This document shows positions 17,901-24,301 of a DNA stretch of 64,000 nucleotides, piece after piece (the stretch's first letter is position 1; each line of letters starts with the position of its first letter). This DNA comes from Phycisphaeraceae bacterium (GTDB lineage: Bacteria; Planctomycetota; Phycisphaerae; Phycisphaerales; SM1A02), in contig SHAP01000001.1 of assembly GCA_004213555.1 (NCBI GenBank), forward strand, positions 186,001-250,000. The letters are read 5' to 3'. A program made the position numbers and the translations under genes. Under the pieces are notes generated by a model. The model was not told where the DNA came from and ran no database searches. It saw only the letters and a list, made by a program, of their open reading frames with translations.

Positions 17901-17983
17901 CTGGCGCAAGAAAGACCGCTGATGAACACGCTTAAGAAAGAAGCCAACATCACAGTTCGAGAAAAAAACACAGCCACCCCCAA
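14957..17983 (-). CDS. Secreted giant repeat protein: TSP3-like DCNxNGxPDxCE repeats, RCC1-like propeller, dockerin-like tail
   Basis: 1008 aa. The N-terminus has a signal peptide (about residues 12-30) and a Cys-rich region with two CCL-type modules. About 34 tandem 11-17-residue repeats of the form DCNxNGxPDxCE follow (about residues 120-645), which resemble calcium-binding thrombospondin type 3 repeats. Six or seven RCC1-like blades (AWGSNxxGQ...) come next, then two or three more DCN-type repeats. The C-terminus has two EF-hand-like dockerin motifs (DLDQDGGVWLSDILRVL and DLDHDGQVGYADLVRLL). This architecture is typical of Phycisphaerae exported proteins. The start assigned is TTG 17983; ATG 17950 would still leave a signal peptide. 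Confidence 0.85.
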   Translation of the reverse strand: MGVAVFFSRTVMLASFLSVFISGLSCASAISGGGCCLDSGECVDTTPQTCEDLGGEFAGVDLYCWRGDVQCDVQGRCCLPCPMDGVLCREDFDADMCSLFGGQWLVNATCDSDACPVEPDCNTNGIPDPCEIDRGSASDCDVNGVPDECDPDCDGDGFPDACELDCNQDGVPDDCQTLEDCDENGIFDACEPLEDCDENGLSDRCELPGNDCDSNGTLDGCEPFTDCNQNDLPDRCDLLSGVSEDCNHNLIPDECESDPDCNDNGILDGCDISSATSPDCNTNGIPDECELGPDCNGNGIPDVCDLAQGGSIDCNLNSVPDECEPDCDQDGIPDTCEQDCNQDGAPDDCQILDDCDQNGIPDACEPSNDCNLNEVPDRCELSENDCNGNHIPDECDLNPDCNQNGVPDGCDLASGSSQDCDHNQIPDECELGPDCNQNNIPDRCDITNRTSMDCDNNTVPDECELGPDCNQNQIPDRCELTENDCNNNGVPDDCDSDCDASGLPDDCENLDDCDGNGTPDDCEPSDDCNGSGVPDRCELGGNDCNANAIPDDCEPDCDQDGTPDECEADCNQDGQPDDCQGLEDCDGNGIPDDCENLEDCDDDGVPDACQNGEDCNNNGTPDRCETLHDCNANGIPDECEFFGLEAVCWGRSEEDQCASVSGPTYRLLDAGRDFTVGLSLDGNLFAWGVNVAGQTDVPNIENARDVSAGWWHALALLDDGEVIGWGSNQFGQSTAPQSLRALQISAGDEHNLAIDTSGHVVAWGSNTFGQCDVPDLGGCLQVSAGGQHSVAIREDGTLSAWGSNSNGQSNPPSGVVISVSSGTRHSVARRADGSLVGWGSNLFGQRSVPSGSFIDVDCGDWHTVALRADGSVVSFGRNSDGQSQVPTDVFLRNVTAGGRHSIGLRWFDDCDSNGVPDQSEVDEGDCDGNGVLDVCELHHQDGNQDGVLDQCQCAEDLDQDGGVWLSDILRVLSVWGPCSGVCAEDLDHDGQVGYADLVRLLSNFGLCQ

Positions 17984-18122
17984 GTCTGGACAGAGTAATT
18001 CTTGTACTCGAACCAGTTTCCAAGTCCAGTTGATTCCACCAAAGGAGCAACTTGTGGACAGATTGAGCGATCGTCGAGAAAGCTCAGAAAGACAACTTCA
18101 ATTAAGTTTCATAACTTTGCCT

Positions 18123-19259
18123 TCAGTCGGCGACAGCGAACGTGTGATCAGCCGTGCGGCACCATCGCTTGACACTTGGGGCCGATGGAACATCCGCGAG
18201 GCGTTCTGGTGGCACCACCACATGAAGCGTGGGATCGATTCCGCCGAGATCGAAGGCCTCGAGAAGACCTGAATCACACAGAGCCCGCATGACTTTCAAC
18301 TCTGCCAGCACTTGGTGAAGACTGGGATTTTCAAGAACCACCCCCCACTGTTCACCGTCTGGGTCCTTGACCACTTGTCCTGCTCCACCAGGAACCTTCC
18401 AAGCGCATGGTTGGAGATCTTCGAGTCCAGCTGGGGGTCCAGAAGACGGAGATTCAGGGTGGTGATGGACACCGTCAATTGGGGTTGCGACACCAAAACC
18501 TGTCGTTGTGGATGAGGCAGAAGGAGCATCGGCGTGAACGCTCTCCTCCGCCGTCTCGGTATGTGCAGCTGGAGGAACAATCCGAACCCCGGGACCTCGC
18601 AAGACTGGTGCAGGATCTTTGACTGAAGCAGGTTTCGGCACCGAATCGCCCCGCAAGAGATCATCCACACTCAGCACGTGTGGGCCATCCACCGCGTCGT
18701 TGAGGCGTTCGGTCAGTGCCATGCCATCCAAGTCGGAATGCATTTCAACTTCCTCCCACGGTTGGTGCAGGCCATCGATCATGGGAACCCAAAGAATCTG
18801 CTTGGGTTGGACCCCGACTGGCAAGGCACGCTGCAATTCTCTTTTGGCTTCCGCAGTTTCAGGTTCGCCCACCACGGCAATGATTTCAATCCCGGAGGAG
18901 CCAGCCGATTGCTGAAGCGCCGCAAGCGACTCTGTAAGGTTGGGGCCAAGTCCGGTGACCACCAAGGATGGCCAAGGAGGCACCGAGGCAGCTGCGGCAG
19001 GAATCAGCAAACGACGAACCACTGGAACGGACGCCAGTTCTTCAACCGATGCGTTGACAGGCACATCTGAGAAGTCTCCACTAAGGAATGCACAGGGTTT
19101 CGAAAGTTCAGAGCGAACCAGCAACACCGAGCCCACTTCCTCGGCCATGCGATCCACGATGGTCGGCAGCCAAAGGGCAGGCTGAACCTTGACCACCCCA
19201 TACCGAACCAGAAGATTCGAAGCAGGGTTCGAAGGACCAATGAACCCAACCGCACTCAT
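18123..19259 (-). CDS. Unknown protein coupled to the ParA-CBM48 ATPase
   Basis: 378 aa, no recognised family. The N-terminal half has alternating strands and helices (PPWPSLVVTGLGPN, GIEIIAVVGEPETAEAKREL, QILWVPMIDG) suggesting a Rossmann-like domain. The middle (about residues 215-280) is Pro/Ser/Thr-rich and probably disordered. The C-terminal 95 residues are a second compact region with WGVVLENPSLHQVLAEL. It overlaps the ATPase gene by four bases (19256-19259), so both are made together and may form a complex. No signal peptide or membrane helix is seen. Confidence 0.55.
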   Translation of the reverse strand: MSAVGFIGPSNPASNLLVRYGVVKVQPALWLPTIVDRMAEEVGSVLLVRSELSKPCAFLSGDFSDVPVNASVEELASVPVVRRLLIPAAAASVPPWPSLVVTGLGPNLTESLAALQQSAGSSGIEIIAVVGEPETAEAKRELQRALPVGVQPKQILWVPMIDGLHQPWEEVEMHSDLDGMALTERLNDAVDGPHVLSVDDLLRGDSVPKPASVKDPAPVLRGPGVRIVPPAAHTETAEESVHADAPSASSTTTGFGVATPIDGVHHHPESPSSGPPAGLEDLQPCAWKVPGGAGQVVKDPDGEQWGVVLENPSLHQVLAELKVMRALCDSGLLEAFDLGGIDPTLHVVVPPERLADVPSAPSVKRWCRTADHTFAVAD

Positions 19260-20509
19260 GCGATCACCTCAGCAATTGAAACTGGCATTCTGTACTGGTT
19301 GCGCTCCAACTTTGAACAGTGGATGTCGGCCACAGGGTCTCGCCCAGACTCATGAACCATGTACTGGTGGGTGCCCGGACCAAGTGGCACTTGCACCACC
19401 GCCATGCTCGGGCGTTGGGGGTCGCGTTGATATCGGTGACGCCCTGGGGTCCACTCATTGAAATCACCGATCACCGAAGCCTCTGGCGCGTCTTCGTTCC
19501 ACTCCCGACGGAATTCGACGCCGCCGGGAATGGGGACAGGTCCCAAGGTGCAATCGTCTTCAACCGTAAGCCCCGCTGAAGGTTCGGACGTTGATGCAGA
19601 TGAAACTTCCGATCGGTTCGGTGTTACCGCGACGGCTCGAGGCGGTTCGTCTTTCACCTCTGCCGTACGAATCAGTCGGGCCGTGACTTCAGCAATTCTG
19701 GCATTGCGCCGCGGCGGATCACCTGGATCAGCTTCGGGGAGCGGCGGATTGCTGATCAACCAACTGGCGACGGAGGCATAATCCCGCGCGGCTGGAGCCG
19801 AAGGTTGATGTGCCGCGACGGGTACACCACGTACCGTCGCCTCACGAACTGCATCATCGTCTCGGATGGCCAGCGGCAAAATCTGACCGGCAAAGCGTTT
19901 TTCCATGATGCTCAGCAGATTTTTTGACAAGTCCGATTCGCGGAGCATGGTGGGCAACAGGTGGCAGCAAATCTGCCTTCGGTACTCTTGGACAACACTG
20001 TTCAGGAACTCCCACTGGCGCTCCGCACCCTTGATGGCGAAGTAACCGCACTCGATTGGCACCAACACCTCGGTGGCGGCACGAAAAGCATTCAAAGTGA
20101 GCAAATGCAAATTGGGGGGACAATCCAAGATCCGAACGTCATAGTCCCCAGTGAAGGACCGCAAAACCCGAAGCAGCCGAACCGTTTCTTCGCCGGTCAG
20201 TTGATCCAGAGGAATGCGCTCGATTTCAGCCAATTCACGGCTGGCCGGAAGAACATCCAGGCCGTCCTGGACCTTGATGGGGAGGTCCTCCCAAGGGATC
20301 TCGGGGGGCGTATCAGAAGCGAGCATTCGCGCCAGCCCATTGTGGACTCGGCTGTCAGGAATGCGAAGCCCAGCTGAACAATGGGATTGCGCATCCAAAT
20401 CGACCAGAAGGACGCGTTGCCCGGTCTTGGCAAATTCGGCGGCCAACTGGATGGCGGTGGTTGTCTTGCCACATCCGCCCTTCTGATTCACGATCGCAAT
20501 GGTGCGCAC
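19256..20509 (-). CDS. ParA/MinD-family ATPase fused to a C-terminal AMPK-beta/CBM48-like domain
   Basis: 417 aa. Residues 1-255 are a ParA ATPase: the deviant Walker A is NQKGGCGKTTTA, Walker A' is LLVDLDAQ, and Walker B is VRILDCPPN. A variable linker of about 65 residues follows. Residues 323-417 read GGVEFRREW...VIGDFNEWTP...GTHQYMVHESGRDPVADIH, which has the strand pattern and key aromatic positions of isoamylase/AMPK glycogen-binding E-set domains. Chromosome-type ParA proteins lack such a tail, and no parB-like gene is adjacent. It is coupled to an unknown protein (ATGA). A role in positioning a glycogen- or polysaccharide-related cargo is inference. Confidence 0.8.
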   Translation of the reverse strand: MRTIAIVNQKGGCGKTTTAIQLAAEFAKTGQRVLLVDLDAQSHCSAGLRIPDSRVHNGLARMLASDTPPEIPWEDLPIKVQDGLDVLPASRELAEIERIPLDQLTGEETVRLLRVLRSFTGDYDVRILDCPPNLHLLTLNAFRAATEVLVPIECGYFAIKGAERQWEFLNSVVQEYRRQICCHLLPTMLRESDLSKNLLSIMEKRFAGQILPLAIRDDDAVREATVRGVPVAAHQPSAPAARDYASVASWLISNPPLPEADPGDPPRRNARIAEVTARLIRTAEVKDEPPRAVAVTPNRSEVSSASTSEPSAGLTVEDDCTLGPVPIPGGVEFRREWNEDAPEASVIGDFNEWTPGRHRYQRDPQRPSMAVVQVPLGPGTHQYMVHESGRDPVADIHCSKLERNQYRMPVSIAEVIA

Positions 20510-20541
20510 AATGCACTATCGGACCGAAAGGTGCTCTGGCT

Positions 20542-22023
20542 TCATTGTCGGCGTTGGGCCCAACCCAGCCGGAGAGCACCAGGCCACATGTATTCGACAT
20601 CACCGGCCTCGACGGAAAAAATCCAATCCACCGGGCCCTCCAACAGGTTCCAAGAATCCATACCGGCCGAAGGCATCTGGGGAGGCTGCGTCCCGAAGGC
20701 CAGGCGATCTCCGGCAACAACCCAAAACCCTTCTCCTGGGGGGACCTCTCCATCGAGCCACTCTTCAAGCACTGCTTTGGATGTTGGCTCGTGGTGGTCC
20801 ACACCGGAAAGACCCAGCAGTCCCATCAAATGGTTGCGGTCGTTCCCAACCATCAACACCGGCGCAGGCCGGTCAAGAATACGACTCCGGGCCTGTTGGG
20901 CAAAAGATTCCAAGGGACGAATCCACCTCTTACCGAAGCGGGCCTCATTCCACCCCACGACGGACAAGACAAACGCACAAATCGCCAGCGACGTGCCAAG
21001 GGGAGCACGCCAATGGCAGCACCATCGGCATGCCGCCAAAACAGCCATGGCCGGTACAGCGGGCATCATCCAATCGGCTCTTCGCGATGCTGAAAAACCA
21101 AAAACCACCAAATGAAGAACCACAAACCACACAAGAAGCACCGCCAAGTCGTTTCGACCCATCTTTCGTATGGCAAGCAAAGCAAACACGGACAGCGGCA
21201 AGGTCCGAAGGACAAAATGAACGGGAAGCTTCCAGATCCCCAACACAACCTGCCAAGGTGAACGACCAGCTGCTTCAATGCCAGTGCCTGACATCCGACC
21301 AATGATCTCTTCACCAAAGAGCACCTCGGCCGGAAAGCCAGGACGGATGACTTCTGTGGCCAGAACCCAAACCAAATAGGGGACGGCCGCCACCCCGATG
21401 ATCCACCAAGGCGGGGAGGGCCAATCAGCACGCGGGATGCGAGCCATTCGAGGCGCTGCTCCGGCCAACCCAATCAACGGCAACACCGCGAGACCTTTGG
21501 CCAACAATCCAAGCCCAATGGCGCCTGCAAGGACCCCGCTGGACCAGCGAACGCCTCGAAGACGGGCGACGACCGCCCACAACCCTGATGTTCCGGCCAA
21601 GACCAGCAGCGGGTCAGGACGGACCAGCAGGAGAGATTTGAAACCGAGCCAAGTCCCAACCCACAACAGAGCAGCCGAAAGCACCACGGCGTCGTTGGTG
21701 TGAAACATGCGGGCCAATTGCAATGTGAACAAACAAGTGAGCCAAGCGGCCAGTGCGGGCACCACCCGATGCGACCAAGGTGAGAACCCAAAGGCTTCAA
21801 CCAAGGGAGCGGACAACCAGTTGATCAGTGGCGGTTTGGCAAGCGGTCGGTCATCAACAGTATGCGGAAGGATCCAGCGATCCTCCACCACGACATCCAC
21901 GGTGGCGCGAAGGGTGAGCGGCTGGGATCGCTTCCAGAGGTCACTGGGAAGAGAAGAGCGGATGGCCCACGCCACCGAAACCAAAACCAGAGCAAACAGT
22001 GCATCTCGAATCCACGTGCTCAC
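20542..22023 (-). CDS. Glycosyltransferase family 39-like (ArnT/PMT-type) membrane protein
   Basis: 493 aa multi-spanning GT-C glycosyltransferase that would use a polyprenyl-phosphate sugar at the outer face of the inner membrane. The first loop contains DRWILPHTVDDRPLAKPPLINWLSAP, matching the ArnT/PMT_2 pattern with KPPL. Many hydrophobic helices follow, then a C-terminal soluble domain (VLMVGNDRNHLMGLLG). GTG 22023 is chosen because it overlaps the aroB stop (GTGA); ATG 22050 and ATG 22101 are upstream alternatives inside aroB. It lies in a co-directional set with aroB and the ParA fusion. Confidence 0.8.
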   Translation of the reverse strand: MSTWIRDALFALVLVSVAWAIRSSLPSDLWKRSQPLTLRATVDVVVEDRWILPHTVDDRPLAKPPLINWLSAPLVEAFGFSPWSHRVVPALAAWLTCLFTLQLARMFHTNDAVVLSAALLWVGTWLGFKSLLLVRPDPLLVLAGTSGLWAVVARLRGVRWSSGVLAGAIGLGLLAKGLAVLPLIGLAGAAPRMARIPRADWPSPPWWIIGVAAVPYLVWVLATEVIRPGFPAEVLFGEEIIGRMSGTGIEAAGRSPWQVVLGIWKLPVHFVLRTLPLSVFALLAIRKMGRNDLAVLLVWFVVLHLVVFGFSASRRADWMMPAVPAMAVLAACRWCCHWRAPLGTSLAICAFVLSVVGWNEARFGKRWIRPLESFAQQARSRILDRPAPVLMVGNDRNHLMGLLGLSGVDHHEPTSKAVLEEWLDGEVPPGEGFWVVAGDRLAFGTQPPQMPSAGMDSWNLLEGPVDWIFSVEAGDVEYMWPGALRLGWAQRRQ

Positions 22024-23117
22024 GAAAAGACCACACCCACTTCCCTCCATGCGGACACCACCGCATCTTCGGGAACATCGCTTCGAACCACTGCACCACA
22101 AGGCGGGGTTGGAACCACAAACCGAAGCCCCGAGACGGTGTTCTTTTTGTCAAAGCCCATCCGGTTCAACAGGGCAGCACCACATGGCGCTTCAGGCATC
22201 GTCACCGGAAGGCCGACCCAATGCACATCCGAACGAAGCTCCTCCAAGAAGGACTCAGGAGCGTGACCAAGAACGACCGCCAAACGTGCGGCAGCGATCA
22301 ACCCCAGGGCCACAGCTTCGCCATGTTGGTAAGCAAGTCCTGGCTCACCTTCGATGGCGTGAGCAAACGTATGTCCCAAGTTCAGAATGGCCCGTACGCC
22401 GTGTTCTTCAGCATCTTCAGCCACCACCGATGCTTTGATCTGACCGGCACGCAGTGCAAGGGTGTCACACGCATCAACCTCCGCCGCGAGCAACGCATCG
22501 CGGGAATCACGAATGAAATTCAACAGATCAGGATCTCGCAAAAGTCCGTGCTTTAAGGCCTCCGCCAAACCACACCGTCGCTCACGATCGGGAAGTGAAG
22601 AGAGGGTCTCGACGTCCACCAACACGTACGATGCGGGCCAAAATGCGCCAAGGAGATTTTTTCCCAGACTGCCGTCAGGCAGGGGACGGTTGGCTCCGGT
22701 CTTTCCACCCAAGGCTGCATCCACCATGGCAAGCAGCGTGGTGGGGACATGGACAAGTTCGACCCCACGCAGATGCAATGCGGCGGCACATCCCACAAGA
22801 TCACCCGTGATGCCACCGCCTACGGAGACCAGCACCCCCCCGCGATCCAAACGGTGGGCCAATGCCGCATCAAGAATGCGACCAACCGTTCCTAAAGACT
22901 TGGCAGATTCATTGGCCTCAATGGTGAACGTTGCGACGGGAACACCTTGAGCCAGCAAACTCTCGGCAACATCTTTTCCGAAGGAGTCGGCCACCGATTG
23001 ATCAATGACCACGAGGGTGCGACGGTCCCGGGCAATTGGAACTTCTCGCCGAATGCCGGGACGCACCATCACTCGGGTTGATCTTCTTCCGGAATCGAAT
23101 GTGAATTCACCTGGCAT
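22020..23117 (-). CDS. aroB: 3-dehydroquinate synthase
   Basis: Second step of the shikimate pathway: NAD- and metal-dependent cyclisation of DAHP to 3-dehydroquinate. 365 aa. Diagnostic segments are SVGGGITGDLVGCAA, VPTTLLAMVDAALGGKTGAN, the lysine in GLAEALKHG, and the metal-binding NLGHTFAHAIE with HGEAV. The start at 23117 keeps the first beta strand (FTFDSGRRSTRVMV). An ATG at 23069 overlaps the stop of the upstream gene (TGATG) and is an alternative. Confidence 0.95.
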   Translation of the reverse strand: MPGEFTFDSGRRSTRVMVRPGIRREVPIARDRRTLVVIDQSVADSFGKDVAESLLAQGVPVATFTIEANESAKSLGTVGRILDAALAHRLDRGGVLVSVGGGITGDLVGCAAALHLRGVELVHVPTTLLAMVDAALGGKTGANRPLPDGSLGKNLLGAFWPASYVLVDVETLSSLPDRERRCGLAEALKHGLLRDPDLLNFIRDSRDALLAAEVDACDTLALRAGQIKASVVAEDAEEHGVRAILNLGHTFAHAIEGEPGLAYQHGEAVALGLIAAARLAVVLGHAPESFLEELRSDVHWVGLPVTMPEAPCGAALLNRMGFDKKNTVSGLRFVVPTPPCGAVVRSDVPEDAVVSAWREVGVVFS

Positions 23118-23818
23118 TCAGAACCCTCTTGGTCGGATAGGGAATCATCTCGATCACGCAATGCAGCCAAAGCCTTCGCGGGATCATGGGGAAGATCAGA
23201 ACGCACCCTTATTGCACGAGGGAGCCTTTGGCGACCCACTGTACCTCCGGCCAGACGACTCCAACGTCGAACCCAGTGCAACACGAGCAGGACGAGTCCT
23301 GAACCAGCAACCGGAACCCCCCAAGAGGGAAATCCCGCCTGTACAGGTTGCCAGTCATACGCCAACATGGCCATGAAAGTTGAGCGACTGCCTCCACGAC
23401 CTTCAACCGCAACGGCAGGCCAGCGCCACCCCCTCAGGCTGACCTCAGCGCCCACTTGAGGACGTTCGGAAGTCGCTTTCATGTAAACCGCGACGGTGCC
23501 TTGCTCAGTGAATACAAACCATTCTTCAAGATCACGCCACGGTTGAGGAAATCCACCTTGTTGCAGCACTCGTCCGCGCAGGCTGACCGCTTCACCTGTC
23601 CGTGCAGATCCCCAGGGTCGAGGGGCCTCGGGCATTGACCAGTCGTTCAATGACAGTGCCATCGCCATCAACGACGACCGGGGATCTTGGTATTCGGAGA
23701 GTTCCGACAGGGTCACCGGGTCCACCGGTGGGCTGGCCAGTCCACCAGAGACAAAGAGCATCCAAGCCAACCAAAACGACACACGCCGCGATAGAAATCG
23801 CGGCGTGGCGGTGGACAT
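23069..23818 (-). CDS. Predicted exported/membrane protein of unknown function
   Basis: 249 aa from ATG 23818: N-terminal MSTATPRFLSRRVSFWLAWM looks like a signal anchor, and there is a second hydrophobic segment near residues 165-182 followed by a charged cytoplasmic-type tail. The central part contains GEAVSLRGRVLQQGGF and GAEVSLRGWRW, suggesting an OB-like strand duplication. The family is unknown. The ATG coincides with the discriminator base of tRNA-Glu, and a 9-bp hairpin lies over codons 5-12. GTG 23782, just after the hairpin, is therefore a serious alternative start. It overlaps aroB by 49 bases. Confidence 0.55.
   Translation of the reverse strand: MSTATPRFLSRRVSFWLAWMLFVSGGLASPPVDPVTLSELSEYQDPRSSLMAMALSLNDWSMPEAPRPWGSARTGEAVSLRGRVLQQGGFPQPWRDLEEWFVFTEQGTVAVYMKATSERPQVGAEVSLRGWRWPAVAVEGRGGSRSTFMAMLAYDWQPVQAGFPSWGVPVAGSGLVLLVLHWVRRWSRLAGGTVGRQRLPRAIRVRSDLPHDPAKALAALRDRDDSLSDQEGSECQVNSHSIPEEDQPE
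23784..23805 (-). terminator. Hairpin directly after tRNA-Glu
   Basis: CGCCGCGAT/ATCGCGGCG, 9 perfect base pairs with a 4-base loop. On the minus strand it is followed by GTGTGTCGTTTTGG. It could end tRNA-Glu transcription or act as an attenuator for the following gene. Confidence 0.45.
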
Positions 23819-23892
23819 GACCCCAAGGGGATTCGAACCCCTGTTCCAAGGATGAAAACCTTGTGTCCTGGACCTGACTAGACGATGGGGCC
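23818..23892 (-). tRNA. tRNA-Glu (TTC)
   Basis: On the minus strand the acceptor GGCCCCA pairs with TGGGGTC (one G-T pair). The anticodon arm CAAGG-TTTTCAT-CCTTG carries anticodon TTC, and the T arm contains GGTTCGAATCC. CCA is not encoded. The discriminator A is also the A of the neighbouring ATG. Confidence 0.95.
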
Positions 23893-23903
23893 GCAGAAGA
23901 AAA

Positions 23904-23932
23904 AGAATATCTGAACCAAAGATGCGTGACAA
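23904..23932 (-). promoter_or_regulatory. Sigma-70-like promoter of tRNA-Glu
   Basis: Minus strand TTGTCA, 17-base spacer, TATTCT. The predicted start lies only a few bases before the tRNA 5' end. Confidence 0.6.
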
Positions 23933-24003
23933 GTTCATCCCACAGCATCCAATCCAGAGTGAGGAAAATCGCACACGATCAAAATACCGACAGAAGGAAC
24001 TTC

Positions 24004-24042
24004 GGAAACAAAAACCGCCCGAAGGCTCCGACTCCTTCGGGC
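24004..24042 (-). terminator. Rho-independent terminator (minus strand)
   Basis: Perfect 9-bp stem GCCCGAAGG/CCTTCGGGC (24017-24025 with 24034-24042), followed on the minus strand by GGTTTTTGTTTCC. There is no U tract on the plus strand. Confidence 0.7.
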
Positions 24043-24076
24043 AGCTCTGAGGCCAACAAAAGCAGCCTCTGTTTGA
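24004..24076 (-). ncRNA. Candidate small RNA transcription unit between ahcY and tRNA-Glu
   Basis: Minus strand: an extended -10 box TGCTACAAT (24083-24091) predicts a start near 24076. The following 70 bases form two stem-loops, GAGGC/GCCTC and then GCCCGAAGG/CCTTCGGGC, and the second is followed by GGTTTTTGTTT. Promoter, two hairpins and terminator within 90 bases make a compact RNA gene with no reading frame. The -35 region (TGGTCA) is weak. It could instead be an attenuated leader for tRNA-Glu. Confidence 0.35.
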
Positions 24077-24101
24077 AGGCGGATTGTAGCATTTCGAAGG
24101 C

Positions 24102-24130
24102 TTGCTGACCACGGCATAAGGCACTGAAAT
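24102..24130 (+). promoter_or_regulatory. Candidate promoter of the ahcY leader
   Basis: TTGCTG, 17-base spacer, TGAAAT. The predicted start near 24137 falls immediately before the riboswitch-like structure. Confidence 0.4.
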
Positions 24131-24138
24131 CCAGAAAA

Positions 24139-24206
24139 CCGCGAGGAGAACGTGTCGCAAAGCGACGCCAAGACACCTCTTAGCGACAATCGGAACGGCG
24201 TTGAGG
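24139..24206 (+). promoter_or_regulatory. SAH-riboswitch-like element in the ahcY leader
   Basis: Conserved blocks of the S-adenosylhomocysteine riboswitch appear in order: GAGGAG (24143-24148); hairpin GTCGC-AAA-GCGAC (24154-24166); GCCAAG (24167-24172, consensus GCCAGG); the P1 return strand containing CTC (24177-24179); and AACGGCG (24194-24200). The pseudoknot strands AACG (24149-24152) and CGTT (24199-24202) are complementary, although the bases differ from the usual CGCU-type pair, as covariation would give. Location upstream of adenosylhomocysteinase fits the known regulon. The helix P1 is irregular, so this is a divergent or uncertain member. Confidence 0.45.
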
Positions 24207-24244
24207 GCTCAATTCTGCGGAACACTCGCAGCACGGCTATACTT

Positions 24245-24278
24245 CATCCGGAATTCCGGATGGACGGGATTCCGGATG
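24245..24278 (+). repeat. Palindrome plus third arm in the ahcY leader
   Basis: An 18-base perfect palindrome CATCCGGAATTCCGGATG (24245-24262) is followed by a second copy of its right arm, ATTCCGGATG (24269-24278). The left arm can pair with either copy, giving two mutually exclusive hairpins shortly before the ribosome site of ahcY. Confidence 0.6.
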
Positions 24279-24301
24279 CACCAATTACTCAAGGATTCAA
24301 C

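Noticed and set aside
23819-24160. N-terminal extension of the 23069-23818 gene to a start at 24160
   Set aside because: It would read through tRNA-Glu, its promoter and an intrinsic terminator.
24237-24242. TATACT as a -10 box for ahcY
   Set aside because: No -35 box at 16-18 bases. The TTGCTG-17-TGAAAT pair further upstream fits better and would include the riboswitch-like element.
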